Below, piece after piece: positions 46,601 to 56,730 of a stretch of DNA of 64,000 nucleotides. Position 1 is the first letter of the stretch. Each line of letters begins with the position of its first letter. Under the pieces are notes generated by a model that was given only the letters and a program-made list of their open reading frames with translations, had not been told where the DNA came from and did not search any database. Source of the DNA: Streptomyces spectabilis (GTDB lineage Bacteria; Actinomycetota; Actinomycetes; Streptomycetales; Streptomycetaceae); assembly GCF_008704795.1 (NCBI RefSeq), contig NZ_CP023690.1, positions 1,674,001 to 1,738,000 on the forward strand, given 5' to 3'. A program made the translations under genes and the position numbers.

Positions 46601-49600
46601 CCGACGGCAGCACCGGATCCATCGGCACATAACCCGCACCCGCACGCCACACACCCAACAACGCCACCATCAACTCAACCGAACGATCCAGCAACACCGC
46701 CACCGACGAACCCACACCAACGCCCTCGGCGCGCAGACGATGAGCCAGACGATTCGCCGCCGCATCCAACTCCGCATACGACAACCGCTGTTCACCACAC
46801 TCCACCGCCACGGCGTCCGGAACCCGGGTCACCTGACGCGCCACCAACTCCGGCACCGAAACCCCGGACACCTCCACCACCGACTCCGCGCCACCCCACG
46901 CACGCAGCACGCGCTCACGCTCGCCGCCGGGCAGGTAGTCGTGGAGCGCGTCGCCGTCCGCGTCGGCTGCCATCGCTTCGAGGACGGCCCGGTACATGGC
47001 CGCTAGGCGGTCCACGCCGGTGCGGGCCATCACGTGGTTCTGCGCGGTGATGACCATGAATCCGGCCCGGGTGGAGACGCCGAGCGGGAACTCGGTGGGG
47101 CTGTCGTCGATGGTGGCCGGGTAGTCGATGACGTCCTGGTCGACCTGGCGGAAGTTCTGGTAGCTGAAGCGGACGTCGACGAGGCGCCCGGCGGCCCCGC
47201 TGTCGCGCTGCATGGCGCCGAGCGGGTAGCGGCGGTGCGGCCACAGCTCGATCTCCGTGTCGAAGACCTGCTGGACGAGGTCGCGCCAGGTGCGGGCGGA
47301 GCGCCGGAAGGGGAACGGGAGCGGGTTGAGGTAGACGCCGTGGACGCGGTCGGCGCCGACGGCCTCGGGGCGGGCGTTGGTCACCAGGCCCGTGCGGAGG
47401 GTCGCTTCGGGCGTGAGCTGGCTCATCACCTTCAGGTGCGCCGCGTGCAGCACGCTCTTGATCGGCACCTTCGCCGTGGCGGCGAGGGCGCGCAGGCCCT
47501 GCTCCACGTCGTGGTAGGGCACCCAGGCCCGGTGCAGTCCGCGCGGGGTCGTGGCGGGGTCGTCGCCCCAGCCCGCGGGCGGGTCGAACTTGGCGTGGCC
47601 CTCGATGATCCGCCGCCAGTAGGAGCGGTCCTCGTCGGAGGCGAGGGCCGTCAGCTCGGCCGCGATGAAGTCGGCGTAGCGCACGGCGGCCGGTTCCGGC
47701 TCGGTGGGCGGCACGCCGTCGCGCAGCGCGCGGTAGGTGGCGACGAGCTCCATCAGGAGCGAGTGGTGGCTCCAGCCCTCCAGGACCGCGTGGCACTCGG
47801 TGAGCGTGAGCCACCAGCTGCCGTCGTCGCGGGCGTGGCCGGTGAAGCGGACCAGTGGCGCCGCGGTGAGGTCGAAGAGCTCGGCGCGCTCGGCCGCCAT
47901 GAACTGCCGCAGGTCGCGGTCGAGTTCCTCGGTGTCGAGCGCCCGTACGTCGCGCACCGCGACCGGGGCGTGGACCTCGCCCGGGGCGTGGACGAGCTGG
48001 AGCGGGACGGAGTAGCCCTCCAGGGCGAAGGACGTGCGCAGGATCTCGTGCCGGCCGAGGACGGTCCGCACGGCTTCGTCGAGGGCGGCGGGGTCCAGGG
48101 GCCGCTCGTCGAGGATCCGGAAGCAGGTCGAGTTGTGGTAGTGGTTGCGGCCGTCGTCGGCGAGCATCTCGACGACCATGCCGAGCTGGACCTGCGCCAG
48201 CGGATAGGCGTCCACGACGCCGGACGGCAGCTTCGCCCGGTCCTCGGCGGCGAGCAGCGCGAACGGCTCCACGCCGGGCTCGGGCGCGGCGGGCGCCGGG
48301 CGGCCGGTGAGGAACTCGACGAGTTCGGCGGGGGTGCGGTGCGCGAAGACGTCGCGGACCGTCACGTCGTACGCGGCCTCGCGCAGGGCGCCGACGAGCG
48401 CCACGGCGCGCAGGGAGTCGCCGCCCAGGTCGAAGAAGTTGTCCTCCACGCCGACCTGGTCGACGCCGAGCACGTCGCGCCAGACGCCCGTCATCTCCTC
48501 CTCGGCGGCGGTGCGGGGCGCGACGTGCGTGCGCTCGACGGCGAGCGCGGTGCGGTCGGGCGCGGGCAGGGCGGCCTGGTCGAGCTTGCCGTTGACGGTC
48601 AGCGGGATCTTCGCGATGACGAGGAACGCGCTGGGAATCATGTACGCGGGCAGCGTCCGGGCGAGCAGGGCGCGCAGCTCGCTGGGCGCGGCGACGGCGT
48701 CGCTCGTGGGCACCGTGTAGGCGATCAGGCGGCGGTCGCCCGGGGTGTCCTCGCGGACCACGACGACGGCGTCCCGCACCCGCGGGTGCCCGGCGAGCAG
48801 GGCCTTGATCTCGCCGAGTTCGATGCGGTGGCCGCGGATCTTGACCTGGTGGTCGATGCGGCCGAGGTAGTCGAGGGTGCCGTCGGGGCGGTAGCGGGCG
48901 AGGTCGCCGCTGCGGTAGAGGCGGGTTCCGGGCGGCCCGTAGGGGTCGGGCACGAAGCGCTCGGCGGTCAGGCGCGGGCGGCCGAGGTACATGCGGGCGA
49001 CGCCGGGGCCGCCGACGTGGATCTCGCCGGGCACCCCGACGGGCACGAGTTCGCCGTGCGCGTCGCGGAGCTGCACCCGCAGGTCCGGCAGCGGCACGCC
49101 CACCGGGTTGCCCGCGTCGGAGGCGATGTCGGCCTCGGTGACGCGGTGGTAGGTGGTGTGCACGGTGGTCTCGGTGATGCCGTACATGTTGATGAGCTGG
49201 GTGCGGTCGAGCGCGCGCCGCGCCACCCAGGGGGCGAGCCCCGGCACGTCGAGGCGCTCGCCGCCGAACGTGACGACCCGCAGGGCGAGTTCGTCGATCA
49301 GCGGGTGCCCTTCAGCGGCGAGGGAGACCAGGCTGCGGAACGCGGAGGGCGTCTGGTTCAGGACGGTGACGCCCTGCTCGGCGAGGAGGGCCAGGAAGTC
49401 CTCGGGGGAACGCGCGGTCTCCGCGTCCACGACGACGAGCCGCCCGCCGTACAGCAGGGCGCCCCACATCTCCCACACCGACATGTCGAAGGCGTACGAG
49501 TGGAAGAGGGTCCACACGTCGCCTTCGCCGAAGCCGTAGTACCGCTCGGTGATCGTGAACAGGCGCAGGACGTTGGTGTGCGTGAGGCCGACGCCCTTGG

Positions 49601-51590
49601 GGCGGCCGGTGGAGCCCGAGGTGTAGATGGTGTAGATCAGGTCGTCGGGGGTGACGCCGGAGTCCGGGTTCGTGTCGGGTGCGGCCGCGAGGGCGGCCGC
49701 GTCCTCGTCGCCGTCGAGGACGACGAGCCGGCCGTCGTGGGCGCCGCGCAGGTGCTCGGCGTGCGCCTGCGAGGTGAGCACGGTGTCGGCGCCCGCGTCC
49801 TTGAGGGTGTACGCGATGCGGTCGCCCGGGTGCTCCGGATCGAGCGGCAGATAGCCCGCTCCCGCCTTGAGCACGCCGATGAGCGCGGGCAGCAGGTCGA
49901 TGCCGCGGTCGAGGCTGATGCCCACCAGGTCGCCGCACCTGGTGCCCAGCGCACGCAGGTGGTGGGCGATGCGGTTGGCGCGGGCGTTGAGTTCCCAGTA
50001 CGTCAGCCGCTGCGCGCCGCACACCAGGGCGACGGCGTCCGGGGCGGCCGCGGCCCGCTCCTCGAAGACCTCGTGGACGCAGGAGGCGGGCGCGGTGGGC
50101 GTCTCGACGGGCGGCACGAGCACGGCCAGGTCGGCGGCGTCGAGCAGGTCGAGGCGGGACAGCGGCAGGCCGGGCGCGTCGGCGGCGGCTTCGAGGAGCC
50201 GCACGTAGTGGCGGGCGAGCCGCTCGGCCGTGGCCCGGTCGTACAGGGCGGTGCTGAACTCCAGGGTGCCGTGCACGCCGCCGTCGGAGCGCTCGCCGAG
50301 CTGCAGGGTGAGGTCGAAGCGGGAGACGCGGCTGGTGGCGCGCAGCGGCTCGGCCGCGACGCCGGGAAGCCGGAAGGAGCTGGTGCGCTCCTGGTGCAGG
50401 GTGAAGGCGACCTGGCACAGCGGGGTGCGGGACAGGTCGCGCTCGGGCTGGAGCTCGTCGACGAGCCGGGCGAAGGGCACCTCCTGGTGGTCGAAGGCGT
50501 CCAGGGTGGTGGCGCGGGCCTGTTCGACGAGGTCGGTGAAGGCCGGGTCGCCGCTCCACCGGCCGCGCAGGACCAGGGTGTTGATGCCGTACCCGATGAG
50601 CTGCTCTAGCTCCGGTCTGCCGCGGCCCGAGACGACGGTGCCGACGGGCACGTCGGTGCGGCCGGTGTAGCGGGAGAGCAGCGCCTGGTAGCCCGCGAGC
50701 AGGGTGTGGAAGAGCGTGGCGCCGTGCCCGGTGCCGAGGTCGCGCAGGCGGGCGGTCAGCTCGGGCGAGAGGGCGACGGGCACCGCGTCGCCGTCCCAGG
50801 AGCGGGTCGCCGGGCGCGGCCGGTCGGTGGGCACCTCCAGGGCCGTGAGTCCTTCGAGCTGCGCGCGCCAGTACGCCAGGTGCCGGTCGAGCGTGCCGTC
50901 GGCGAGCCGGGACCGCTGCCAGGCGGCGTAGTCGGCGTACTGCACCGGCAGCGGCGCGAGCGGCGACGGCCGCCCCGCCGCGAACGCCTCGTACAGGGCG
51001 GACAGTTCGCCGAGGAACTGGCCGACGGACCACTCGTCGCACGCCACGTGGTGGAAGACGATCACCAGGATGTGGTCGTCGGCGGCGATGCGGATCAGGC
51101 GGGCCCGCACCGGGCCGCCCCGCTCCAGGTCGAAGGGGATGCCGGGCTCGGCCTCGGCGAGGTCGCGGGCCCGGCGCTCCCGCTCGGCGGGGTCGCCGAG
51201 CGCGGTGAGGTCGTCGGTGGGCAGCTCGAACAGGCCCGGCTCGTCGATGACCTGGACGGGCTCGGTGCCCTCCAGGCGGTAGCGGGTGCGCAGGATCTCG
51301 TGCCGGGCCACGACCGCTGTCAGGCCGCGGCACAGCACCTCCGGATCGAGCGGACCGCTCAGGCGCAGCACCACCGGGACGCTGTACTCCCAGCTGTCCG
51401 GGTCGAGGCGGCTGAGGAACCACATCTGCTGCTGGCCGTGGGAGAGGGCCAGCGGGCCTTCGCGGTCGGCGCGGGCCACCGCGGTGCGCCGTCCGCCGCG
51501 GGCTCCGGCGAGCCGGGCGCGCACCAGCTCCTCGCGCTTGTCCTTGGCCGCACCGGCCCCTTGGCCCGACCGATTTCCGCCAGTGCTCAT
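40638..51590 (-). CDS. Non-ribosomal peptide synthetase, C-A-T-C-A-T-C-A-T-C
   Basis: 3650 residues, about three and a half modules. Carrier serines are Ser1059, Ser2101 and Ser3141. The first C domain (about 50-480) is a normal LCL type with HHVACDEWS. The other three C domains (about 1110-1540, 2150-2590, 3195-3640) begin with (Y/F)PL-x-Q-V-Q-L-G-M and replace HHxxxDG by C-H-x-x-x-E-G-W-S. By-eye codes: first A D-M-W-N-V-F-M-V-H (threonine-like with changes); second and third A both D-L-P-K-V-A-E-V-G (Asp/Asn-like subfamily). The final C domain must work with the A-T of the next protein. No epimerisation or methylation domain is seen. ATG 51590 follows GGGAGGAG. MbtH precedes it by 88 bp. 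Confidence 0.93.
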   Translation of the reverse strand: MSTGGNRSGQGAGAAKDKREELVRARLAGARGGRRTAVARADREGPLALSHGQQQMWFLSRLDPDSWEYSVPVVLRLSGPLDPEVLCRGLTAVVARHEILRTRYRLEGTEPVQVIDEPGLFELPTDDLTALGDPAERERRARDLAEAEPGIPFDLERGGPVRARLIRIAADDHILVIVFHHVACDEWSVGQFLGELSALYEAFAAGRPSPLAPLPVQYADYAAWQRSRLADGTLDRHLAYWRAQLEGLTALEVPTDRPRPATRSWDGDAVPVALSPELTARLRDLGTGHGATLFHTLLAGYQALLSRYTGRTDVPVGTVVSGRGRPELEQLIGYGINTLVLRGRWSGDPAFTDLVEQARATTLDAFDHQEVPFARLVDELQPERDLSRTPLCQVAFTLHQERTSSFRLPGVAAEPLRATSRVSRFDLTLQLGERSDGGVHGTLEFSTALYDRATAERLARHYVRLLEAAADAPGLPLSRLDLLDAADLAVLVPPVETPTAPASCVHEVFEERAAAAPDAVALVCGAQRLTYWELNARANRIAHHLRALGTRCGDLVGISLDRGIDLLPALIGVLKAGAGYLPLDPEHPGDRIAYTLKDAGADTVLTSQAHAEHLRGAHDGRLVVLDGDEDAAALAAAPDTNPDSGVTPDDLIYTIYTSGSTGRPKGVGLTHTNVLRLFTITERYYGFGEGDVWTLFHSYAFDMSVWEMWGALLYGGRLVVVDAETARSPEDFLALLAEQGVTVLNQTPSAFRSLVSLAAEGHPLIDELALRVVTFGGERLDVPGLAPWVARRALDRTQLINMYGITETTVHTTYHRVTEADIASDAGNPVGVPLPDLRVQLRDAHGELVPVGVPGEIHVGGPGVARMYLGRPRLTAERFVPDPYGPPGTRLYRSGDLARYRPDGTLDYLGRIDHQVKIRGHRIELGEIKALLAGHPRVRDAVVVVREDTPGDRRLIAYTVPTSDAVAAPSELRALLARTLPAYMIPSAFLVIAKIPLTVNGKLDQAALPAPDRTALAVERTHVAPRTAAEEEMTGVWRDVLGVDQVGVEDNFFDLGGDSLRAVALVGALREAAYDVTVRDVFAHRTPAELVEFLTGRPAPAAPEPGVEPFALLAAEDRAKLPSGVVDAYPLAQVQLGMVVEMLADDGRNHYHNSTCFRILDERPLDPAALDEAVRTVLGRHEILRTSFALEGYSVPLQLVHAPGEVHAPVAVRDVRALDTEELDRDLRQFMAAERAELFDLTAAPLVRFTGHARDDGSWWLTLTECHAVLEGWSHHSLLMELVATYRALRDGVPPTEPEPAAVRYADFIAAELTALASDEDRSYWRRIIEGHAKFDPPAGWGDDPATTPRGLHRAWVPYHDVEQGLRALAATAKVPIKSVLHAAHLKVMSQLTPEATLRTGLVTNARPEAVGADRVHGVYLNPLPFPFRRSARTWRDLVQQVFDTEIELWPHRRYPLGAMQRDSGAAGRLVDVRFSYQNFRQVDQDVIDYPATIDDSPTEFPLGVSTRAGFMVITAQNHVMARTGVDRLAAMYRAVLEAMAADADGDALHDYLPGGERERVLRAWGGAESVVEVSGVSVPELVARQVTRVPDAVAVECGEQRLSYAELDAAANRLAHRLRAEGVGVGSSVAVLLDRSVELMVALLGVWRAGAGYVPMDPVLPSERIAAMVADGKVSAAVTSVEYADRFVDVPVALTAEDLSAYPSCAPEVAIDLDAVAYTVFTSGSTGRPKGVEVTHRGLANHVEWAERELASSGSGGAPVFSSVAFDLVVPNVWAPLVAGQRVWLHGGELTELGDALVAAGPFSFIKLTPGHLEVLDGQLGDAEIQSLVSRVVVAGEALPGQLVERWRQLLGAGQVVNEYGPTEATVGTCVFPLEEEFTGVVPIGRPLPNMVMRVLDAGMRPVPVGVTGELFVGGTGVARGYAGRPGLTAERFVPDPYGGSGERLYRTGDLVRWRADGAVDFLGRIDDQVKIRGYRIELGEIRAALVAQPSVSDAAVLVSDDQRLIGYVVGESEGLAEALGEVLPEYMVPSVFVELDAIPLTANGKADRKALPDPGAPDTDAHVAPRTETEARIAEVWGQILGLEKVGVEESFFDLGGHSIKAIALVGALRAQGFEAGVGDVFRYRTVAGLAAALGIGTGAPEPEGVAPFALLEPHDRERLPEGLVDAFPLAQVQLGMLVEMLADDGRNKYHNTTTFRIKDGRPFDRAALAAAGRAVVERHEMLRASFDLEGYSTPLQLIHAVAELPVTVHDLRGRNAAEQEVFRREHIVSERALPFALDRAPLLRISALVESDEAWWLSVSVCHPITEGWSHRSLLSDIVEGYLTLRADGELPRVEIPDVRYADFVAAELASLASDEDRGYWRDVIDGHGTFELPSALGDSEAAGSDAHTLRVPLDDLAPRLRARATETGTSLKAVLHAAHLKVMSQLTPEEAFCTGLVCSGRPEAVGAERVYGMYLNTVPFAHRRGARTWRELIGQVFEQEGALWPHRRFPMPVMQRELGDGSRLLHVRFSYLDLSDAQTDSDIVDADSGMGEGATEFGLAVAARASGLLLTVDPSSVTRANLTRIAAMYRAVLESIATDADGDAETTLLPDGERERVLSTWGGAESVAVVSGVSVPELVARQVTRVPSGVAVECGEQRLSYVELDAAANRLAHRLRAEGVGVGSSVAVLLDRSVELMVALLGVWRAGAGYVPMDPVLPSERIAAMVADGGVSVAVTSVEYADRFVDVPVVLTAEDLSAYPSRAPEVAIDLDAVAYTVFTSGSTGRPKGVEVTHRGLANHVEWAERELASSGSGGAPVFSSVAFDLVVPNVWAPLVAGQRVWLYGGELTELGDALVAAGPFSFIKLTPGHLEVLDGQLSDERVQELTRKVVVAGEALPGQLVERWRQLLGDGQVVNEYGPTEATVGTCVFPLEEEFTGVVPIGRPLPNMAMRVLDARQQPVPVGVVGELYVGGTGVARGYAGRPGLTAERFVPDPYGGPGERLYRTGDLVRWRADGAVDFLGRIDDQVKIRGYRIELGEIRAALVAQPSVSDAAVVVSDEQQLIAYVVGESEGIGEALGEVLPEYMVPSVFVELDAIPLTANGKADRKALPEATAAVTDTYVAPRSDAEARIAEVWGQILGLEKVGVEESFFDLGGHSIKAIALVGALRAQGFEAGVGDVFRHRTVAGLAAALGTGGGAPEPEGIAPFALVPSSVREALPADVTDAFPLSQVQLGMLLEMLSDDGLNKYHNTSTFRIVDGRPFDAGALAHAARTVIARHEMLRTSFALETYEMPLQLVHEEADTTVVAHDLRGTTPEEFEEGRRAHIARERAELFDVSRPPLLRISALVESDEAWHLGFTHCHAITEGWSQQSLLMEVLNAYRAFAEGAEPEPEEPMPVRYADFVAAELAALESTEDRDYWRRVVDGHAACALPAEWGDGVAAAREDFKLSVEFRDIEPALRALATDTGTSFKAVLLAAHLKVLSSVTNENAFHTGVLYSARPEVPGAERVYGMFLNTLPFAHDRTADTWRALVRQVFDREAEVYRHRRYPLPAVQRLAGGGRLFDIMFRYQDFHQVDTGSVDVRAGAGDSSNEFTMSIANVPGRLVLRAVSTGLNRAGAERLVGMYRTVLEAMAADADGDARAAVLTDTERARLLQDWNDTDMEWE
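42060..43790. repeat. Near-identical adenylation-domain DNA repeat, copy 1
   Basis: About 1.7 kb coding the third A-T unit of the large NRPS. It is near-identical in DNA to 45175-46910 and, over the A domain, to 58060-59530; long runs without differences are visible by eye (for example around 43030-43330). The A-domain N-terminal part uses less G/C-rich codons than the flanking C domains. Confidence 0.9.
45175..46910. repeat. Near-identical adenylation-domain DNA repeat, copy 2
   Basis: Copy of the A-T cassette encoding the second A-T unit of the large NRPS. It shares the carrier-domain part with copy 1 and the A domain with copies 1 and 3. Differences cluster in short patches, such as the segment between 45400 and 45620, a pattern typical of gene conversion. 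Confidence 0.9.
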
Positions 51591-51678
51591 GCTGAGCGCT
51601 CCTCCCGACCTTCCACGTGATGCGTGCGTGCGTTGCCGCGAACCTGCTGGGTGTGGCGCCCCGGCCGGGGCGCGGATG

Positions 51679-51894
51679 TCAGGTGCCCGCCTGCTCCATG
51701 CGGCGGCGCAGGCTCGCCGGGCGCATGTCGGTCCAGACGGTGTCGATCCGGTCCAGGCACTCTTGGCGGGTGCCCTCGGTGCCCTCGGCGTGCCAGCCGG
51801 CGGGCGGCTCGCGGTCGGCGGCCCAGATCGAGTACTGCTCCTCGTCGTTGCGGACGACGCGGTAGAGGCGGTCGTCGTTGAGGTCGTCAGCCAT
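51679..51894 (-). CDS. MbtH-like protein
   Basis: A 71-residue MbtH-family chaperone that binds NRPS adenylation domains and is often needed for their solubility or activity. The family signature is complete: N-x-E-x-Q-x-S-I-W (NDEEQYSIW), then [20 protein letters not shown] and [21 protein letters not shown] lies 10-16 bases before the ATG. It is the first gene of the second NRPS transcription unit and lies 88 bp upstream of the 3650-residue NRPS. Confidence 0.97.
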   Translation of the reverse strand: MADDLNDDRLYRVVRNDEEQYSIWAADREPPAGWHAEGTEGTRQECLDRIDTVWTDMRPASLRRRMEQAGT

Positions 51895-51982
51895 GTCGGC
51901 GTCCCTTCGAAAGCCGGGGCGAGCCCGGGGGGAGAGCCGGGGCGGGCCCCGGCGGTCGATACGTCCTCAGCTTCCGGCGGGC

Positions 51983-52000
51983 CCCTATATGCGGCCTCTA
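51983..52000 (-). promoter_or_regulatory. Candidate SARP-box direct repeat upstream of mbtH
   Basis: On the minus strand TAGAGGC (52000-51994) and TATAGGG (51989-51983) match at 5 of 7 positions and are spaced 11 bp start to start, the spacing expected of SARP heptamer direct repeats. They lie 89-106 bp upstream of mbtH, after the hairpin that separates this unit from the transporter genes. Only two units are seen. Confidence 0.3.
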
Positions 52001-52045
52001 CGCAGACCACACGGCGCGCGCGCCGGACCGGCGCGCGCGGACAGC

Positions 52046-52087
52046 ACGCGGCCCGGTCCCGCCGGGGCGATGGGGACCGGGCCGCGT
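52046..52087 (-). terminator. Strong 15-bp hairpin between the permease and mbtH
   Basis: ACGCGGCCCGGTCCC (52046-52060) and GGGACCGGGCCGCGT (52073-52087) are perfectly complementary around a 12-base loop. The hairpin starts 25 bases after the permease stop codon. It probably ends the upstream transcript, so mbtH and the large NRPS need their own promoter. Confidence 0.85.
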
Positions 52088-52112
52088 GATCTTCGGGGCG
52101 GGCGCGAACCAC

Positions 52113-54602
52113 CTATTCGCGGGCGCCCACCAGCTGGACGATGCGGGAGCGCAGGGCGGCGCCGACGGGCAGCACGGTCCCGACGACGGCGAGCACCGCC
52201 GAGATCGCGGTAACCGCGCCGACCACGGCCCACGGCACCACGATCGGCGCCGCGCCGAACAGTTCGTGCAGCGCGCCCCACAGGCCGATGAGGTTGACCG
52301 CGGACGCGGCCACCGCGAGGGCCACGCCGATCGCGGTGACGAGGAGCGACTCGGCGACGAAGAACCGTACGACCTGTTTCGGCGTGGCCCCGGCGAGACG
52401 GAGCACGGCGAGGTCGCGGCGCCGGTCGGCGGTGGCCATGAGCAGGGTGTTGAGGATGGCGATGAAGCAGAACAGGACGACGATGAGCGCGGTGGAGCGC
52501 TGTCGCACCTCGATGAGGTGGCGTGCGTACGCGCTCTCGGAGGAGACGAGTTCGTCGCGCGTCATGAACTTCGCGCCGTTGCCCTCGACGGCCTTCTCGA
52601 TGGCCGCGGTGGCGGCGGCCCGGTCGGTGCCCGGCTTCAGGGAGATGTAGGCGCGCCGTGCCAGGCCGTCGCGCGAGTACGCGGCGGAGGCGGCGAAGCG
52701 CTCGGGCAGATAGGCGACGTCGGAGCCGCGCAGCGCCTTGTAGACGGCGGCGACCTTCAGCGTGGCCTCCTCGCCGTCGCCGAGGTAGATCTTCACGCGG
52801 GTGCCGACGTCCCAGCCCCACAGGTCGGCGACGGCCATGCTGGTGGAGTCGAGCTTGTCCAGGGATCCTTCGGTGACGTCGAGGTCCATGGTGTGCTTCA
52901 GCGCGGAGGTGTCGACGACCAGGCCGTCGTTCACGTCGAAGCGGTCCTCGTCGCGGGTGTAGACGGTCGTCAGGAGCGGTGCGGTGATCCGTACGCCGTC
53001 GATCCGCTTGACCCGCTCGATGACGTCGGGGCTGATGCCGGGCGTGTGGTCGGGCGCGAGCGCGTACTCGGAGGTGACCGAGTTGCGCAGGCCGTGGTCG
53101 CGGGCCGCGCCGAGCGAGTCGGTGGCGGCGAGCAGCGACAGGGCGAGGCCGACGGTGAGCAGGATCGGCGCCGCGGTGGCGGCCGTGCGGCGGCGGGCGG
53201 TGAGCGCGCTCTCGCGCACCAGCATGGCCGTGGGCCCCGAGGAGTTGCGGAAGGGCCACATGAAGAACCGGGTGAGCGGGCCGACCGCGAGCGGGGCGAG
53301 GACGGCCGCCGCCAGGACGGGCACCAGCAGTTCGGTGACGTACGTGTTGGGCGACAGGACGCTCTGCGGCTTGCCGAAGGCGATCCACCCGGCGAGGCCG
53401 AGGCCCGCGGCGACGCCGGCCAGGCCGAGCAGCTTGCGGGCGGGCGTCATCCCGGTGTCGTCCACGGCGGCTTCGCGCAGCGCCTCGACGGGGCGTACCG
53501 AGCCGGCCCTGCGGGCGGCGGCGACGGCGCCGCACCAGGCCACGGTGACGCCGACGAGGAACGCTCCGGCGAGCGGGGCGAGGATCGTCCAGTGCAGGGA
53601 CGGCTGCACCTCGAACCAGTCCGGTGAGATGTCCATGGAGATCAGCACGTCGGCGAGGAGCTGCGCGCCGTACAGGCCGAGTGCCGCACCGGCCGCCGAG
53701 GCGAGCGTGCCGACGAGCAGTGCCTCGCCGCGCACCATGCGCCGCACCTGCTTGGGCGTCGCGCCGACGGCCCGCAGCAGGGCGACCTCGCGGCGGCGCT
53801 GGACGACGGCGAAGGCGAACGTGGAGGCGACGACGAAGACCGCGGTGGTGCCCGCGACGCTCGCCATGACCGGCACCAGGGTGACGGTGTTGTCGAGCGT
53901 CTCGCGGTCGCTCTCCTCGCTGGCGTCGGCCTTGTGCCGGTCCTGCCCGGTGAGCACCTCGGCGTCGTCGCCGACGGCCGTGCGGACCGCGTCGAGCGGG
54001 CCGAGCGGCACGAGGGCCTCGATCCGCGGCGAGATCCGGGCCGCCTCGGCGTCGCTGAAGAAGACGGCGTCCTCCCAGTCGACGGGCGAGACGGTGCCGG
54101 AGACGGTGTAGCGGGAGACTCCGGCGGCGGTCATCACCGTGACCTGCTCGCCGGTGCGGGCCTGGTCGGAGGGGACGACGATCTGGTCCTTGCCGGTGGG
54201 CGCGCGCCCGTCGGTCAGGCGGTAGCCGCCGAAGCGCGCGACCGGCCAGGGGTGTCCGACCTGGTCCTTGGGGCCGCCGTCGAGCTGGGCGTAGAAGGCG
54301 CGGTCGACGACGACCTCGCCGGTGTCGGCGACCTTCTGCCGCAGCGCGGGCTCGACGCCCCGGGCCGCGGGCAGCGAGCGGACGCCGAGGTCGTGCTGGG
54401 AGGAGCTCCAGTCGCCGTCATCGGGCTTGACGACGGCGGAGGCCTTCGCGAACCGCTCGACGGGGCGGTCGGGCAGGTCGAGCACGGTCATCAACAGGGT
54501 GCCCATGGCGGCCACTTGGGCGACGCCCAGGACGAGCGCCACCAGGGTGCCGAGGAACGACACCCAGCGGGCCCGCAGGGTCTGGTAGGCGACGAAGAGC
54601 AC
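52113..54602 (-). CDS. FtsX/MacB-type ABC transporter permease
   Basis: An 829-residue membrane protein with two FtsX repeats. An N-terminal membrane helix (VSFLGTLVALVLGVAQVAAMGTL) is followed by an extracytoplasmic domain of about 200 residues, then helices near VPVMASVAGTTAVFVVASTFAFAVV and others. A second extracytoplasmic domain (about 500-650) precedes three C-terminal helices. Motifs RRREVALLRAVGATPKQVRRMV and RRRDLAVLRLAGATPKQVVRFF mark the two FtsX units. GTG follows the ATPase TAA directly. With the ATPase it probably exports the peptide or protects the producer. Confidence 0.92.
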   Translation of the reverse strand: MLFVAYQTLRARWVSFLGTLVALVLGVAQVAAMGTLLMTVLDLPDRPVERFAKASAVVKPDDGDWSSSQHDLGVRSLPAARGVEPALRQKVADTGEVVVDRAFYAQLDGGPKDQVGHPWPVARFGGYRLTDGRAPTGKDQIVVPSDQARTGEQVTVMTAAGVSRYTVSGTVSPVDWEDAVFFSDAEAARISPRIEALVPLGPLDAVRTAVGDDAEVLTGQDRHKADASEESDRETLDNTVTLVPVMASVAGTTAVFVVASTFAFAVVQRRREVALLRAVGATPKQVRRMVRGEALLVGTLASAAGAALGLYGAQLLADVLISMDISPDWFEVQPSLHWTILAPLAGAFLVGVTVAWCGAVAAARRAGSVRPVEALREAAVDDTGMTPARKLLGLAGVAAGLGLAGWIAFGKPQSVLSPNTYVTELLVPVLAAAVLAPLAVGPLTRFFMWPFRNSSGPTAMLVRESALTARRRTAATAAPILLTVGLALSLLAATDSLGAARDHGLRNSVTSEYALAPDHTPGISPDVIERVKRIDGVRITAPLLTTVYTRDEDRFDVNDGLVVDTSALKHTMDLDVTEGSLDKLDSTSMAVADLWGWDVGTRVKIYLGDGEEATLKVAAVYKALRGSDVAYLPERFAASAAYSRDGLARRAYISLKPGTDRAAATAAIEKAVEGNGAKFMTRDELVSSESAYARHLIEVRQRSTALIVVLFCFIAILNTLLMATADRRRDLAVLRLAGATPKQVVRFFVAESLLVTAIGVALAVAASAVNLIGLWGALHELFGAAPIVVPWAVVGAVTAISAVLAVVGTVLPVGAALRSRIVQLVGARE

Positions 54603-55370
54603 TTACGACACCGCCAGGCTGGTCATCCGGGCCGCGACCGCTTCCGCCGTGGGCCGCTCCAGGCCGCCGGCGAGGACGCCGTCGGCGAGGAAGACGACGC
54701 GGTCGGCGTACGCGGCGACGTTCGGGTCGTGGGTGACCATCACGATGGTGGTGGGCCGGTCGGCCAGCTCGGTGGCCGCGTAGCCGTCGCCGGTCGGCGG
54801 GCCCGCCAGTTTGCGCAGGGTGTCGAGCAGTTCCCGGCCCGTGTGCAGGTCGAGGGCGCCGGTGGGCTCGTCGGCGAAGAGCACGGCGGGGCGGCTGACC
54901 AGCGCGCGGGCGATGGCGACGCGCTGCTGCTGGCCGCCGGAGAGCTGGCCGGGGCGGCTGCCCGCCTTCTCGGCCAGGCCCACCAGGGCCAGGGCCCTCG
55001 CTATCGCCTCGCGCTTCGGCTTGCGTCCGGCCAGGCGCAACGGCAGGGACACGTTCTGCGCGGCCGTGAGCGACGGGAGCAGGTTGAAGGACTGGAAGAT
55101 GAAGCCCGTCCGCTCCCGGCGCAGTTCGGTCAGCTGGGTCTCGTTCAGCGTGCTCAGATCGGTGCCGTCGACGCTCACCCGGCCCGACGTGGGCCGGTCG
55201 AGGCCCGCGGCGCACTGCAGCAGTGTGGACTTGCCGGAGCCGGAGGGGCCCATGATCGCCGTGAAGCTGCCCCGGGGGAAGGCCATCGTCACCTCGCGCA
55301 GCGCGGTCACGGGGTTGGCTCCCGAGCTGTACGTCTTGGTCAGCGACTCCAGCCGCACTGCCTCATCCAT
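54603..55370 (-). CDS. MacB/LolD-type ABC transporter ATPase
   Basis: 255 residues. Walker A is GPSGSGKST, the Q-loop is [17 protein letters not shown], the signature is [15 protein letters not shown], Walker B is [14 protein letters not shown], and the H-loop is [15 protein letters not shown]. This is the ATPase type that pairs with FtsX-like permeases, and the permease starts immediately after its TAA. The start overlaps the MFS gene end by 8 bp. Confidence 0.95.
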   Translation of the reverse strand: MDEAVRLESLTKTYSSGANPVTALREVTMAFPRGSFTAIMGPSGSGKSTLLQCAAGLDRPTSGRVSVDGTDLSTLNETQLTELRRERTGFIFQSFNLLPSLTAAQNVSLPLRLAGRKPKREAIARALALVGLAEKAGSRPGQLSGGQQQRVAIARALVSRPAVLFADEPTGALDLHTGRELLDTLRKLAGPPTGDGYAATELADRPTTIVMVTHDPNVAAYADRVVFLADGVLAGGLERPTAEAVAARMTSLAVS

Positions 55371-56730
55371 CGATTCTCCGTAAGGTCAGGGTCGTACGAG
55401 AGGAGACGACCACCGGCTCGTTCTGCCTCTCGGGCGGCGGAGCCATGTTGTTCTCGTCCTCCAGTGCCGCACCACGGCGCGTGAACACAAGGGTCGCGAC
55501 GGCGGCGAGGACCGCCATCACCACGGATGCGCCGATCAGGACCTGACGGGTGCCGTACGCGTCCAGGAGGAAGCCGGTGCCGAGCGCGCCGAGCGAACTC
55601 GCGCCGGACACGAGCAGCATGACGACGCTGCCGACCCGCCCCTGCATGTTGTTCGGCGTGATGCGCACCTGGTGGGACATGCCTGCGACGGTAACAGCGG
55701 CTCCTATATGCGATGTTATGAAAAAGAGAGACCCAAGTGCCGCTGGATGGTGGAAAACCACCGTTCCGGGCAGGACGAGTGCCCAGGCCACGTGTGCCAC
55801 GATCATGGTGTGTCGCATCGGGAGGCGCTTGCTCAGGGCGCCGCCGGTGATGGCGCCGAGAAGGCCTCCGACGCTGCCCGCGGCCATGATCAGGCCCACC
55901 GTGCCCGCGGGCCTGCCGGAGTCCCGCACCACCACCGCCACGCTGAGGATCAGGGCCTGGAAGATCAGGTTGCTGCCCGCCATGATGAGCAGCGCGGTGC
56001 GGAAATAGGCGCGTTTCCATACCCAGTCGAGCCCGGCTCGGATCTCCGCGGTCATGGCGCGTTTCTTCCCGCCCTTGCCGCCCTTCCCCTTGCCCTTCTT
56101 GCCCTTCGTGCCGTCCTTGGCCCGCAGGCGGATCAGGGTGATCAGGGACAGCAGGTACATGCCGACGCTCGACATGAACGGCATCCACGCGGAGATGCCG
56201 AACAGCATGCCGCTCGCCGGGTGTCCGACGAAGTTCACCGCGCGGGACCGCGCCTCGTTCGTCGCCATGGCCGCCGACAGCTGCCGGGCGGGCACCACGC
56301 CGCGCACGGTGGCCCGCTCGGCCAGCTGGTAGAAGACGGTCAGGGTCCCTTGGACGAACGCGACGGCGGCGATGTGCCACACGTAGAGACGGTCACCCGC
56401 CAGGGCGACGGCGACGGTCGCGACCGCCACCATCCGCCCCACCACGCACACCAGCATCACGCCGCGCCGGTTCCAGCGGTCCACGAGCACCCCGGCGGGC
56501 AGCTGTACGAGCAGCGCGGGCAGGAGCGTGGCGAAGCCGACGAGGCCCGCGCTGCTCTTGGACCCGGTGTGCCACAGGATCAGCAGCGTGAAGGCCATGC
56601 CGGAGCAGCGCTCCGCCATCACCGACAGGGCCGAGCCGGTCCACAGGAGCCGGAAGTCGCGGTAGGAGTTGAGGCCCGGGAGGGCGTGCCGGCGACGCGG
56701 TTTCGTGCCGCCGTCGGCTGCCTTCCTCAT
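55363..56730 (-). CDS. MFS transporter
   Basis: A 455-residue major-facilitator protein with about 12 hydrophobic segments; the first half starts [27 protein letters not shown] and the loop-2/3 region contains [15 protein letters not shown] Lys/Gly-rich cytoplasmic loop ([20 protein letters not shown]) separates the halves. It resembles the enterobactin-exporter/macrolide-efflux MFS group and may export the peptide. ATG 56730 is chosen because it overlaps the carbamoyltransferase stop (ATGA); GTG 56748 or 56751 are alternatives. One codon near the end is TTA, and a stretch at 55680-55760 uses rare ATA and TTT codons. Confidence 0.9.
   Translation of the reverse strand: MRKAADGGTKPRRRHALPGLNSYRDFRLLWTGSALSVMAERCSGMAFTLLILWHTGSKSSAGLVGFATLLPALLVQLPAGVLVDRWNRRGVMLVCVVGRMVAVATVAVALAGDRLYVWHIAAVAFVQGTLTVFYQLAERATVRGVVPARQLSAAMATNEARSRAVNFVGHPASGMLFGISAWMPFMSSVGMYLLSLITLIRLRAKDGTKGKKGKGKGGKGGKKRAMTAEIRAGLDWVWKRAYFRTALLIMAGSNLIFQALILSVAVVVRDSGRPAGTVGLIMAAGSVGGLLGAITGGALSKRLPMRHTMIVAHVAWALVLPGTVVFHHPAALGSLFFITSHIGAAVTVAGMSHQVRITPNNMQGRVGSVVMLLVSGASSLGALGTGFLLDAYGTRQVLIGASVVMAVLAAVATLVFTRRGAALEDENNMAPPPERQNEPVVVSSRTTLTLRRIDG
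55381..55383 (-). promoter_or_regulatory. TTA (bldA) codon in the MFS gene
   Basis: In-frame TTA six codons before the MFS stop (context ACC TTA CGG AGA). Together with the TTA in the SARP gene it suggests developmental control of the cluster. Confidence 0.85.
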
